DNA of 64,000 bases from Oceanobacillus_B kapialis (GTDB lineage Bacteria; Bacillota; Bacilli; Bacillales; Amphibacillaceae), in assembly GCF_042685265.1 (NCBI RefSeq), contig NZ_JBHUMX010000006.1; one strand, given 5' to 3'. The position numbers were made by a program, and so were the translations under genes. Below, one piece after another: positions 25,819 through 34,223 of the stretch (its first letter is position 1; every line of letters starts with the position of its first letter). The notes beneath the pieces are model-generated. The model saw only the letters and a program-made list of their open reading frames with translations. It was not told where the DNA came from and ran no database searches.

Positions 25819-25977
25819 TTATCCCGCCTTAACTGGCAGTAAGCCTCCCACTTTAAGAAAGCGGAAAGCAATCAAGCATTTTATGTGGGGAATCAACTGC
25901 CAGTAAAGGTCCGATTCGTTCAACTAACATTTGGTGGGGGAGGAAGGAAAACCCCCACTAAATGAAGTTTCACTTTA
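25819..25977 (-). repeat. Gene-terminal hairpin element E3, copy 3 (longest)
   Basis: On the minus strand it starts TAAAGTGAAACTTCATTTAG, where TAA is the stop codon of the rpiR-type gene. The first stem pairs CATTTAGTGGGGG with CCCCCACCAAATG, and AACT with AGTT outside it. After the conserved block (complement of CCGATTCGTTCAACTAAC) a second stem pairs ACTGGCAGT with ACTGCCAGT, enclosing TCCCAC/GTGGGG. Confidence 0.8.
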
Positions 25978-26700
25978 TTGATTATTCTTTTCATAAACCT
26001 TCCTCGCCAGTTCTTCTAGTATATAAATAACAGGGATTTGGGTGGTTACATTCGCTTCATCGAAAAATTCTTCTGATACGTAGTAAGAAACATTTACGTC
26101 GGCAATTTTAGCGATGGTGGAATGCATATTATTCGTGATGCTCAAAATCTTACTGCCCTTTTCTTTAAGCTTATGGATGTGCGAGAGGGTGAATCTATTT
26201 TCCCCGGAAACCGAAAGAGCGATCGTAATGCTGTCATGTAAGTTGGCATGAATTGGCAAATACCAGTCTTTTAAATAGGTGGAAAAAGTTCCGAAGCTGG
26301 ATAGATACCGCGCGCCATATTCGGCCAGCGCACCTGAACTGCCGATCCCGATGGAAAAAACATGGCCTGCTGCGGCAACCGCTTCTGCTGCTTCATCTAG
26401 CTTGCGAGTGAACGCTTCATTACTCGTACGTTCAAAAAATTCGGCTAGTACATGCTGACCGTTTTTAATGTTCATGTTCTGTCCTTCATCCAGTAGCAGC
26501 TTTAGCTTCACTTTAAATTCCGAAAATCCGCCGCAATTTAATTTCCGGCAAAATCGCATGATAGTGGACGTTGAAACATGTGCTTCATCCGCAAGATCGC
26601 GAATCCGCATATAGACAACCTTTTCCTTATGTTCCATCACATATTTATAAAGCACCATCTCGAGCTCGTTAAACGATGCAATAACCTCATTTGTGAACAT
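25975..26700 (-). CDS. RpiR-family transcriptional regulator
   Basis: 241 residues from ATG 26700, chosen because GGGGGGAGAAGGG lies just upstream; a longer in-frame start at 26814 adds a non-conserved stretch. The N-terminal HTH_6 domain shows MRIRDLADEAHVSTSTIMRF then CRKLNCGGFSEFK (about 31-63). The C-terminal SIS domain (about 95-225), with HVFSIGIGSSGALAEYGARY and ITIALSVSGENRFTLSHI, binds a phosphosugar. It is divergent from the second GH4 gene, with a 19-bp palindrome between, so 6-phosphoglucoside-responsive control of that gene and perhaps of licBCAH is likely. Its stop codon is part of repeat E3. Confidence 0.9.
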   Translation of the reverse strand: MFTNEVIASFNELEMVLYKYVMEHKEKVVYMRIRDLADEAHVSTSTIMRFCRKLNCGGFSEFKVKLKLLLDEGQNMNIKNGQHVLAEFFERTSNEAFTRKLDEAAEAVAAAGHVFSIGIGSSGALAEYGARYLSSFGTFSTYLKDWYLPIHANLHDSITIALSVSGENRFTLSHIHKLKEKGSKILSITNNMHSTIAKIADVNVSYYVSEEFFDEANVTTQIPVIYILEELARKVYEKNNQ

Positions 26701-26748
26701 AGCCCTTCTCCCCCCATAACATAATTCTATCTTTAGTATAACGTAATA

Positions 26749-26771
26749 TAGAAACACAGTGTTACTATAAT
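26749..26771. promoter_or_regulatory. Candidate RpiR operator with -10 box
   Basis: TAGAAACACAGTGTTACTA (26749-26767) is a palindrome with 8 of 9 matched arm positions. A plus-strand TATAAT (26766-26771) overlaps its right end. The location between the divergent rpiR and GH4 genes fits an operator used by the adjacent regulator. Confidence 0.6.
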
Positions 26772-26887
26772 GGAACAAATTGCTTTCGATGAAACAAAAA
26801 TCTAACGCTTTCAAAACTATATCAGGTTACTATTTTCTTCACTAGAATAAGAGTTGTAAGTTCATTATTTCGTGAGGAGGATGAATT

Positions 26888-28213
26888 ATGAGTAACGGGA
26901 TTAAAATCGCAACAATTGGTGGAGGCTCCAGCTATACGCCGGAATTAGTAGAAGGTTTTATTAAAAGATATGACGAATTGCCAGTGCGGGAATTGTGTCT
27001 AGTGGATATTGAAGAAGGGCAGGAGAAGCTCGAAATCGTTGGAAACCTGGCGAAAAGAATGATTGAAAAAGCAGGACTTCCCATTAAAGTTCATCTAACA
27101 TTAGACAGAAGAGCGGCACTTGAGGGTGCAGATTTTGTTACGACCCAATTTCGCGTTGGCCAGTTGGATGCGCGCGCAAAGGATGAGCGAATTCCGTTAA
27201 AACATGGAGTGCTAGGCCAAGAAACAAATGGACCTGGTGGACTTTTCAAAGGACTGCGTACCATCCCCGTTATTTTAGATATTGTAAAGGACATGAAAGA
27301 GCTTTGCCCAGATGCTTGGTTGATCAACTTTACCAACCCTGCTGGTATGGTGACAGAGGCGATTCTTCGCTATACCGACCATGAAAAAGTCGTGGGGTTA
27401 TGTAATGTGCCGATTGGCATGGAAATGGGGACTGCAAAGCTCTTGGATGTAGATCATTCTCGTATCCGCATTGATTTTGCCGGATTAAATCACATGGTGT
27501 ATGGCTTAGACGTCTATTTGGACGGTGTTAGTGTGAAAGATAGAGTGATGGAATTATTAGCTGTTCCGGAAAACAGCAGCTTCGTTAAAAATATTAAAGG
27601 GCTGGGATGGGAGCCGGAATTCATTCGGGCATTAAACGTTTTAACGTGTCCGTACCACCAATATTACTACAAGCGTGGTGAAATGGTAGAAAAAGAACTG
27701 AAAAATTTCGAAGACGGCACCACGAGAGCCGAAGTCGTGAAGCAGCTGGAAGCAGAATTATTCGAGCTATACAGTGATCCTAACCTTTCCATCAAACCAC
27801 CACAATTAGAGGAACGCGGTGGAGCGTACTACAGTGACGCAGCCGTACGATTAATCTCCTCCATTTATAACGATAAACGCGACATCCAAGCCGTTAATAC
27901 AAGAAATAATGGTTCTATCGCAAGCATCCCAGATGAATCTGCAGTAGAGGTAAGCTGTGTTATCACAAAAGAGGGACCAAAGCCAATTGTGAATGGTGAT
28001 TTACCCGTTCAGGTTAGAGGTTTAGTCCAAGAAATTAAAGCATTTGAACGAATAGCAGCCGAAGCAGCCGTGACAGGAAGCTATGATACAGCACTGCTAG
28101 CCATGACAATCAATCCACTCGTAGCGTCCGATAAAGTAGGAAAAGCAATTTTGGATGAGATGATGGAAGCACATAAAGAGCATTTGCCACAGTTTTTCCA
28201 GACGGTGAAGTAA
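26888..28213 (+). CDS. 6-phospho-beta-glucosidase, GH4 (copy 2)
   Basis: 441 residues, closely related along the whole length to the enzyme at 23508: same [26 protein letters not shown] and AGLNHMVYG motifs and nearly identical middle region, with more change at the C-terminus. The ATG follows GAGGAGG. It has no PTS genes of its own and is divergent from the RpiR regulator. It may serve a second phospho-glucoside or boost capacity. DNA differences are spread over synonymous sites, so the duplication is not very recent. Confidence 0.92.
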   Translation: MSNGIKIATIGGGSSYTPELVEGFIKRYDELPVRELCLVDIEEGQEKLEIVGNLAKRMIEKAGLPIKVHLTLDRRAALEGADFVTTQFRVGQLDARAKDERIPLKHGVLGQETNGPGGLFKGLRTIPVILDIVKDMKELCPDAWLINFTNPAGMVTEAILRYTDHEKVVGLCNVPIGMEMGTAKLLDVDHSRIRIDFAGLNHMVYGLDVYLDGVSVKDRVMELLAVPENSSFVKNIKGLGWEPEFIRALNVLTCPYHQYYYKRGEMVEKELKNFEDGTTRAEVVKQLEAELFELYSDPNLSIKPPQLEERGGAYYSDAAVRLISSIYNDKRDIQAVNTRNNGSIASIPDESAVEVSCVITKEGPKPIVNGDLPVQVRGLVQEIKAFERIAAEAAVTGSYDTALLAMTINPLVASDKVGKAILDEMMEAHKEHLPQFFQTVK

Positions 28214-28260
28214 TCATTTTAGGTGGGAGCACTCAGAGGAGCTGCTCTTTTAATAAAGAA

Positions 28261-28299
28261 TTTGCCCCGCTCCAGCTTTTGTTGCTGTGGCGGGGCAAA
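28261..28299. terminator. Bidirectional terminator between GH4 and mutarotase genes
   Basis: TTTGCCCCGC pairs with GCGGGGCAAA over a 19-base loop, with A/T tracts on both sides. It serves the convergent genes. A weaker stem with GAGCA/TGCTC and TTTT lies just upstream at about 28229-28252. Confidence 0.7.
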
Positions 28300-28319
28300 A
28301 TGTGATTTACTGGAGCCTA

Positions 28320-29195
28320 TTACTTAAATGTAATGAAATAAGTACTTTCGAATGCTTCCCCAGCAGGCAATATGTTGATTCCTGCTTTTTCCTTCAGGTC
28401 GCCTGTCGTATCATGCATATCCGCAATCCCGTACCAAGGCTCAATGCAAAGGAACGGTGCAATTGTGCCAGCAGTTTCATCGTATTTGCTCCAGATGCCG
28501 ACATACGGAAACCCAGCACAATCGATTTCAACCCCTTTTCCAGAATGCTTTGAAGTTAGCTTAACATGATTTACATTGCTATAAATCAAGGCATCGTTTT
28601 TAAAAAGATTTGCTGAAAGAGCAGGCGTAATGGGGCTCGAGATGTTACTTTCTTTTACATGTACAAGCGCATCCTTGAGCTCAAATTGTGTAACATTTTC
28701 ATCGCCTATTAATGCAAGCTCATAATCAGCAAGCGTTTCTCCTTCCATTAAAGGAATTTGAAAAGCAGGATGCCCGCCAATGGAAAAATACATGCTTTCC
28801 TCATTTTCATTGACGATTTTCCAGCTTACGGAAAGGCTCTCTCCCTTTAGTGAATACGTGATGATCGCCTGAAATTCATAAGGATATTGTGCCGTGAATT
28901 GCCTGTTTGAAGAAATGGAAAAGCTCACGAAGTCCGGGCCCTTTTGGTGAAGGGCAAACGTCACATCGCGCAAAAAGCCATGCTGATTCATGGAATATTC
29001 TTCGCCATTCACTTCATAGCGATCTTCCTTTAACCGCCCCACTATCGGAAAAAGTACAGGAGAAACACGTCCCCAATAGGCCGGATCTCCTTCCCACATA
29101 TACTGGATCTCTTCTTTTTTATTCCAAACCTCTCGAAGCTCTGCACCCTCAGGGCTGATGCTGACCTTGAGGTGTTCATTTTCAATTACCTGCAT
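28320..29195 (-). CDS. LacX-type aldose 1-epimerase (mutarotase) family protein
   Basis: 291 residues of the galactose-mutarotase-like beta-sandwich. Conserved stretches are SPEGAELREVWNKKEEIQYMW (within about 13-33), WGRVSPVLFPIVGRLKED (about 41-58), MNQHGFLRD (about 68-76), the catalytic His in FSIGGHPAFQIPL (about 141-153) and the catalytic Glu in FLCIEPWYGIAD (about 248-259). No signal peptide. It would interconvert sugar anomers, in line with the adjacent glucosidase. The ATG lies 111 bases before a 21-bp repeat array. Confidence 0.9.
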   Translation of the reverse strand: MQVIENEHLKVSISPEGAELREVWNKKEEIQYMWEGDPAYWGRVSPVLFPIVGRLKEDRYEVNGEEYSMNQHGFLRDVTFALHQKGPDFVSFSISSNRQFTAQYPYEFQAIITYSLKGESLSVSWKIVNENEESMYFSIGGHPAFQIPLMEGETLADYELALIGDENVTQFELKDALVHVKESNISSPITPALSANLFKNDALIYSNVNHVKLTSKHSGKGVEIDCAGFPYVGIWSKYDETAGTIAPFLCIEPWYGIADMHDTTGDLKEKAGINILPAGEAFESTYFITFK

Positions 29196-29306
29196 GTCGA
29201 TACCCCATTTCCGTTATTGTTGAATTTATTATAGCAAATTTCTGGTGCGTTTTTGGTGGGAGGTGTTTGTGGGAGTAAGGGAGGGGGAGTGAAGGTGGGG
29301 TGATTA

Positions 29307-29537
29307 GAAGTGAAACCAAATGAGGCAGAAGTGAAGCGAGAGCGTGGAAAAGTGGAACCACAGCATCTGAAAGTGAAACGAGAGCATCGGAAAGTGAAAC
29401 GACAGCACCCCAAAGTGAAGCGAGAGCAGCCGAAAGTGGAACCACAGCATCTGAAAGTGAAACGAGAGTGTGTAAAAGTGAAACCACAGCACCCCCAAGT
29501 GAAACGAGACTAGCCAAAAGTGAAACCACTCACTAAC
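29307..29537 (+). repeat. 21-bp phased array, family A2, first array (11 units)
   Basis: Eleven units of exactly 21 bases with the core AAAGTGRARCSASAGC plus five variable bases (CATCTG, CATCGG, CACCCC, CAGCCG and so on). Starts run 29307, 29328 ... 29517 with no slip. It lies in the divergent gap between the mutarotase and BCCT genes. The core sequence is unrelated to family A1 apart from a shared ACCA, but the period is the same. Confidence 0.9.
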
Positions 29538-29919
29538 TAGACAGCAGCTAATTTCGACATCATCGAACTTCTTCCATACCCCAACCCATTGCAAAATAAA
29601 TAGCTGAAAAATGACGGAATTATGAGATAGTGTTAAAATAAAGAAGGTGGGAGCGGATAAAGTGCGGTCACGAGGAGAGTTCAAGTATTGCAGACATAAT
29701 CGTACCAGAATATTTAAGGCGCTATCTATCGGCGCATTAAATTCCAAGCTAATTCCGACTCGAAATGACTAAATATTCTGACACATAAAACCTCTCGTAA
29801 GAGCATCGTTCCATCCGTATATATTGTAGCTTCATCTTGAATACTAAAAGAAAACCAGAACAGAAATTGGACTTCAGGTTCCCTTCATTAAAAAGGAAGG
29901 GCAGGAAAGGAAGAGAATT
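29538..29919. other. Leader region of the BCCT gene, no gene assigned
   Basis: About 380 bases after the array. A short GTG frame at 29661 (36 codons, basic) has no recognisable match and a weak ribosome site. Near the right end CCCTTC and GAAGGG form a small stem just before the ribosome site of the BCCT gene. I see no riboswitch fold. Confidence 0.4.
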
Positions 29920-31461
29920 ATGAAACGAGTAGTAACAGAAGTGACATCCGTATTCTGGATAACGTTAGCAATCACGATCGCCATGTCTATTTGGGGATCT
30001 GTGGCTCCGGGTTTATTTGAAGAATATTCTGGGGTGTTAATGAACTTTATATCCGTACATTTTGGTTGGTATTATTTACTTGGTGTCACGTTTTTCGTGA
30101 TCTTTTGTATTTATTTGATTTTTAGTCGATTTGGCAAGATCAGATTAGGAAAGCCAAACGATCGCCCGGAATTTAGTTATGCTTCCTGGTTTGCCATGCT
30201 ATTTAGTGCCGGCATGGGGATTGGGCTTGTGTTTTATGGGACGGCTTCACCGGTCTCCCATTATATAAAAACACCGCCAACAGCAGAGGCCGGGTCAGTA
30301 GCAGCATTAGAGGATGCGCTACGCATTACATTTTTCCATTACGGAGTTCATGCTTGGGCGATTTATGCCATCATCGGTTTAATTTTGGCTTATTTTACAT
30401 TCCGACTTGGAAAACCAGCTTTAGTCAGCTCCACACTTGAGCCGCTTTTCGGGCATAGCATGAACGGTGGTTGGGGCAAGGCGGTTGATGTTATTGCCGT
30501 ATTTGCGACAATCATTGGGGTTGCTACCACGCTCGGGTTTGGTGCCACACAGATTAATGGTGGTCTCACGTATTTATTTGGAGTGGAAAGTGATTTTTGG
30601 GTTCAGCTACTGATCATTGTGATCGTTACGGTATTATTTATGATTAGTACGTATTCTGGGCTCGGGAAAGGAATCAAATATTTAAGTAATGCAAATATGG
30701 GGTTGGCAGGCCTGTTGTTTGTGGGAACATTAATTCTCGGGCCGACATTATACATCCTTAATTCATTTACGAATACGATCGGAACTTATATCTTGAGTCT
30801 GCCTGTTGAGGCGTTACGAATCGCACCTAATAGTGAGTCTGAGAGACAATGGGTTATGGACTGGACTGTATTCTTCTGGGCTTGGTGGATCGCCTGGTCA
30901 CCGTTTGTCGGGATCTTTATCGCCCGAATTTCCAGAGGTCGTACAATCAGAGAATTCCTTTCTGGCGTGTTGCTTGTCCCAACCATCGTCTGCTTCCTAT
31001 GGTTTGCGACATTCGGAATGTCTGGGATCGATATTCAAAATAGCGGCGTGGATTTAGCGGGATTACCGGATGAGCAGGTGCTTTTCGGTATGTTTGACCA
31101 CCTGCCTATGGGAATCATTCTTTCCATCCTAGGGATTTTGCTAATCTCTACTTTCTTTATTACATCCGCAGACTCCGCAACCTTTGTACTCGGCATGCAA
31201 ACAACAAACGGTTCATTATCACCGTCCAATGTTGTGAAATTCACCTGGGGTATTGCACAATCCCTAATAGCAGCAGTTCTGCTTTATACTGGTGGATTAC
31301 AAGCCCTGCAAAACGTCCTAATCTCGGCGGCATTTCCATTTTCGATCATATTACTCTTAATGTGTATTTCCTTCTACAAAGCACTTTCAAAGGATAAAGT
31401 AGGAGGGATAAAAGCAGCAGGTAAGGGAGGGAATAAAGGGGCGAATAAAGGAGGAAAATAG
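29920..31461 (+). CDS. BCCT-family osmolyte transporter (glycine betaine/choline type)
   Basis: 513 residues with about twelve membrane helices. Family signatures are ASWFAMLFSAGMGIGLVFYG (about 88-107), the aromatic stretch WTVFFWAWWIAWSPFVGIFI (about 313-332) that forms the substrate box, and ARISRGRTIREF following it. The basic C-terminus (KAAGKGGNKGANKGGK) may act as an osmosensing tail. It takes up betaine-type solutes with Na+ or H+, as expected for a salt-tolerant organism. The ATG follows GGAAAGGAAGAG. A 58-residue membrane peptide gene starts in the base after its stop. Confidence 0.92.
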   Translation: MKRVVTEVTSVFWITLAITIAMSIWGSVAPGLFEEYSGVLMNFISVHFGWYYLLGVTFFVIFCIYLIFSRFGKIRLGKPNDRPEFSYASWFAMLFSAGMGIGLVFYGTASPVSHYIKTPPTAEAGSVAALEDALRITFFHYGVHAWAIYAIIGLILAYFTFRLGKPALVSSTLEPLFGHSMNGGWGKAVDVIAVFATIIGVATTLGFGATQINGGLTYLFGVESDFWVQLLIIVIVTVLFMISTYSGLGKGIKYLSNANMGLAGLLFVGTLILGPTLYILNSFTNTIGTYILSLPVEALRIAPNSESERQWVMDWTVFFWAWWIAWSPFVGIFIARISRGRTIREFLSGVLLVPTIVCFLWFATFGMSGIDIQNSGVDLAGLPDEQVLFGMFDHLPMGIILSILGILLISTFFITSADSATFVLGMQTTNGSLSPSNVVKFTWGIAQSLIAAVLLYTGGLQALQNVLISAAFPFSIILLLMCISFYKALSKDKVGGIKAAGKGGNKGANKGGK

Positions 31462-31638
31462 TTGCAAAAAAAATTAAAGATGATGTCTTTTGTTGTAATG
31501 TTCTTTGGCATTATGCTTTTGTTAAGCCTGTTAGGTTATACGATCATTCCTAATGCTATTAGCATTGTTGCTATATTTGTCCTGTCGACCGTTCTTGCTG
31601 GGATGGGAACTGTGTATCAAAGTAGTAATAGTAAATAA
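31462..31638 (+). CDS. 58-residue membrane peptide coupled to the BCCT gene
   Basis: A TTG start lies directly after the BCCT stop codon, with AAAGGAGG inside the last BCCT codons at 7-base spacing. The product has two hydrophobic helices (about 8-27 and 32-51) separated by the IIPNAIS turn and a polar tail QSSNSK. A terminator follows 3 bases after the stop. The tight coupling suggests a helper or regulator of the transporter, or an unrelated small membrane protein; no family recognised. Confidence 0.65.
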   Translation: MQKKLKMMSFVVMFFGIMLLLSLLGYTIIPNAISIVAIFVLSTVLAGMGTVYQSSNSK

Positions 31639-31640
31639 GG

Positions 31641-31668
31641 AAAGGCTCCTGTTTGAGGAGCCTTTTTT
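31641..31668 (+). terminator. Terminator of the BCCT operon
   Basis: AAAGGCTCCT pairs with GAGGAGCCTT over a short loop and runs into TTTTTT. Confidence 0.88.
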
Positions 31669-31815
31669 GTGTGGGGGGCGACTTGGGAGGTCGCGCACCA
31701 GCCTTTAGAAGTCGCGCATCAGTATTGAGAGGACGAGCGCCACCCAATGCAAGTCGCGCACTACAAGATGAGAGAGAGGGTGAGCCCCAGCCAGAAGAGA
31801 CGCACCAACCCAAAG
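31669..31815 (+). repeat. 21-bp phased array, family A4 (degenerate, about 5-7 units)
   Basis: Units starting at 31690, 31711, 31732, 31753 and 31774 are each 21 bases. The clearest share GTCGCGCACCAG or GTCGCGCAYYA at their left end; the third (GACGAGCGCCACC) and the flanking units are degraded. It lies between the BCCT terminator and the MFS gene. The rest of the gap to 31947 is AT-rich leader. Confidence 0.65.
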
Positions 31816-31947
31816 AACAGACCCACCCCAATCCATTGCACTCCCTCCTTAATAGTGTTATATTTTCAATTGTGTGCGTCGGTTTAATTTTCTAACAAAG
31901 GATAGAGATGGGGTGTCATTACGGTTAATAAGAATTTTTTTGGGAAA

Positions 31948-33198
31948 GTGTATTATGGTTGGGTGATTGTGATGATTGCTGGGCTGGGGGTGTTCTTCTC
32001 AGGGCCTGGGCAAACGTATTCGAACTCGGCCTTCATTGATGCGTACATAGCGGACTTTGGGTGGTCGCGTTCTGAGGTGTCGGGGATTTATTCGGCTGCA
32101 ACGCTTGTGGCAGGGCTGATCATGATGTTTGTGGGGCGGTTTATTGATCGGTTTGGGCCGCGTTTTATGATGGTGACGATTGGTACCATTTTTGCGATTG
32201 CTTGCTTTTGGAATAGTGTGGTATCAAGTATTTGGATGCTGGCAATTGGGTTTTTCCTCATTCGATTGCTTGGCCAGGGGAGTATGTCCCTGATTCCGAA
32301 CACGCTTGTGGCGCAATGGTTTATTAAAAAAAGAGGGTTTGCTTTTAGTCTCATGACATTGGGGAGCTTCCTAAGTGCAATGCTGTTTCCGATTGTAAAT
32401 ACGTGGCTCATCAATACATGGGACTGGCGCTTTGCCTGGCAGTTTTGGGGAATTTTATTACTTGTTATTTTCGTGCCAATTGCTTTATTCGGTGTGCGAA
32501 ATAAGCCCGAGGATGTTGGGCTTGAACCAGATGGCTTCGGGGCAAAAAAAGGCCAGCCATCAAAACCTATCTTGGGGGCAACTTCGGTACAGGCGGCGAC
32601 AGAAGACTGGACATTACAGGAAGCGAGAAGAACGAGAGCATTTTGGGCGATCCTTGTTTGTGTCGGGATCCCGGCAATGGTGAACACAGGAATTACGTTT
32701 CACATTATCTCGATTTTCGGCTCGAATGAGCTATCGCCAGCAGTTGCGGCTATGGTGCTTAGCTTGATGGCAGTTGTAGGGATTCCCATGTCGTTTGTCT
32801 CTGGTTTTATTACAGATCGGATTCCGACAAACTATTTGCTGACAGCAATTTTCATCATTGAAATTATGTTGCTTTTAATGTTACTTGTGACGAACAATTT
32901 CTTTATGGCTGTGCTATTTGGTACAGTTTGGGGGATCGCAAATGGCCTTGAGCGGATCGCATTGAACGTAATTTGGCCAAACTATTTTGGGCGTAAATAT
33001 ATTGGCAGTATTAACGGGGTGGGCGTAACGGTTGTTGTGATCGGTTCTTCGCTAGGGCCGTTGCCATTTGGTGTGGGGTATGACTTCTTTCATAATTACA
33101 CCTTAGTGTTACTGCTTACAATCATTTTTCCTGCTATTGGTGTGATTAGCTCGCTTGTGGCGAAAAAACCAGATAAAGCGCAGTTGGCAAGTCGTTAA
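31948..33198 (+). CDS. MFS transporter
   Basis: 416 residues from GTG 31948, with twelve predicted helices and a central loop (about 190-215, EDVGLEPDGFGAKKGQPSK). The cytoplasmic loop GRFIDRFGPRFMM (about 62-74) is the MFS motif A. It resembles oxalate/formate-antiporter-like or monocarboxylate-type MFS proteins. The start is uncertain: the open frame continues upstream as ITVNKNFFGK from an ATT codon at 31918 near GATGGGG, and the GTG has only a weak ribosome site. Substrate unknown. It has its own terminator. Confidence 0.85.
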   Translation: MYYGWVIVMIAGLGVFFSGPGQTYSNSAFIDAYIADFGWSRSEVSGIYSAATLVAGLIMMFVGRFIDRFGPRFMMVTIGTIFAIACFWNSVVSSIWMLAIGFFLIRLLGQGSMSLIPNTLVAQWFIKKRGFAFSLMTLGSFLSAMLFPIVNTWLINTWDWRFAWQFWGILLLVIFVPIALFGVRNKPEDVGLEPDGFGAKKGQPSKPILGATSVQAATEDWTLQEARRTRAFWAILVCVGIPAMVNTGITFHIISIFGSNELSPAVAAMVLSLMAVVGIPMSFVSGFITDRIPTNYLLTAIFIIEIMLLLMLLVTNNFFMAVLFGTVWGIANGLERIALNVIWPNYFGRKYIGSINGVGVTVVVIGSSLGPLPFGVGYDFFHNYTLVLLLTIIFPAIGVISSLVAKKPDKAQLASR

Positions 33199-33205
33199 AG
33201 ATATG

Positions 33206-33236
33206 CTCCAGGGGGAATTCCCCTTGGAGTTTTTTT
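33206..33236 (+). terminator. Terminator of the MFS gene
   Basis: CTCCAGGGG and CCCCTTGGAG pair around AATT, followed by seven T. Confidence 0.88.
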
Positions 33237-33351
33237 GTGGTTGATAGGGAGGAGAAGCCACGCTTTGGGGAGAGTGAATCGACACCCTCCCATAGTGCCA
33301 TCCCCCAAACCTCCCACACCTTTTAAATAATTCATTACTAAAAAATAGATT

Positions 33352-33382
33352 AAAAAACGGGTTGCCAAGGCAGCCCGTTTTT
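33352..33382. terminator. Bidirectional terminator before the GRAM gene
   Basis: AAAAAACGGGTTGCC pairs with GGCAGCCCGTTTTT; it has A-run and T-run flanks. It ends the minus-strand GRAM-domain gene and can catch read-through from the MFS side. Confidence 0.85.
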
Positions 33383-33386
33383 CATG

Positions 33387-33716
33387 TTAATTGGAAATTG
33401 CATCTGTTTTATTAATCTCTAGTTGTCTCTCAATCTCATTTTTCCAATTCTCACGTTTATTCACCACGAATTTGTATGGAGTACCAGTCTTATCCACTAC
33501 CGTTAAACCATTTTTAATAACCAATATTCCAAAAAGTTTATTCGTGTATAATTCTACGTGATCAACATGAGCCAAATTAATCTCTACCCTGTCACTTTGG
33601 ATATTAGCCTTATGTGGTTGATGGATTAACTGCTGATCCGTTAAGTATAGCTTGCCCCCAACACCTTCCTTACCTTTCCACAGGTTTGCGAGCCCTTGTT
33701 TGATTATGTTTTCCAT
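33387..33716 (-). CDS. GRAM-domain protein
   Basis: 109 residues with the bacterial GRAM/PH-like fold: GGKLYLTDQQLIHQPHKANI (about 20-39), a mid strand pair EINLAHVDHVELYTNK, and NGLTVVDKTGTPYKFVVNKR (about 68-87). Such short proteins are cytoplasmic and have no enzymatic residues; they may bind lipids or proteins. ATG preceded by GGGGAG. Monocistronic. Function unknown. Confidence 0.75.
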   Translation of the reverse strand: MENIIKQGLANLWKGKEGVGGKLYLTDQQLIHQPHKANIQSDRVEINLAHVDHVELYTNKLFGILVIKNGLTVVDKTGTPYKFVVNKRENWKNEIERQLEINKTDAISN

Positions 33717-33811
33717 GTAAATCTCCCCTTTGTATTTTTATATTAATATATTAATAGATGGATAGGCAATTTGCTGGAATGGTGCATGAACTGTTAGACG
33801 TGATTGGCGCT

Positions 33812-34155
33812 CGACCTCTTATGAGTGCTGTGCGAGTTAGCCTGCCTGGTGCTCGCCCTCATATGAGTGAGGCTCGAGTTAGCCTGCTTGGCGCTCGTCC
33901 TCACGAGAGTGTCGCGCGAGTTAGCGTGCTTGGTGCTCGACCTCTTATGAGTGCTGCGCGAGTTAGCCTGCCTGGTGCTCGCCCTCATATGAGTGAGGGT
34001 CGAGTTAGCGTGCTTGGTGCTCGCCCTCACAAGAGTGTCGCGCGAGTTAGCCTGCCTGGCGCTCGCCCTCATATGAGTGAGGCTCGAGTTAGCCTGCTTG
34101 GCGCTCGTCCTCACGAGAGTGTCGCGCGAGTCAGCTTGCCTGGTGCTCGCCCTCC
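33812..34155 (+). repeat. 21-bp phased array, family A3 (16 units, 42-bp dimers)
   Basis: Sixteen 21-base half-units alternate between two types, CGAGTTAGCCTGCCTGGTGC(T) and CGCCCTCATATGAGTG plus five bases (or a CACGAGAGTGTCG variant), giving 42-base dimers and an 84-base higher-order pattern. Starts run 33812, 33833 ... 34127 with no slip. The CG dinucleotide begins every half-unit. It lies between two minus-strand genes (GRAM and AGE-type epimerase). Confidence 0.9.
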
Positions 34156-34223
34156 CACATACTCTCCAATCCACCCCATCACCAAAAACCAGCGCACCAC
34201 CCAAGGTGATGCGCTCATTCTCA

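Noticed and set aside
29661..29771. 36-codon basic frame upstream of the BCCT gene
   Set aside because: Weak ribosome site and no recognisable family; could be a remnant but not supportable.
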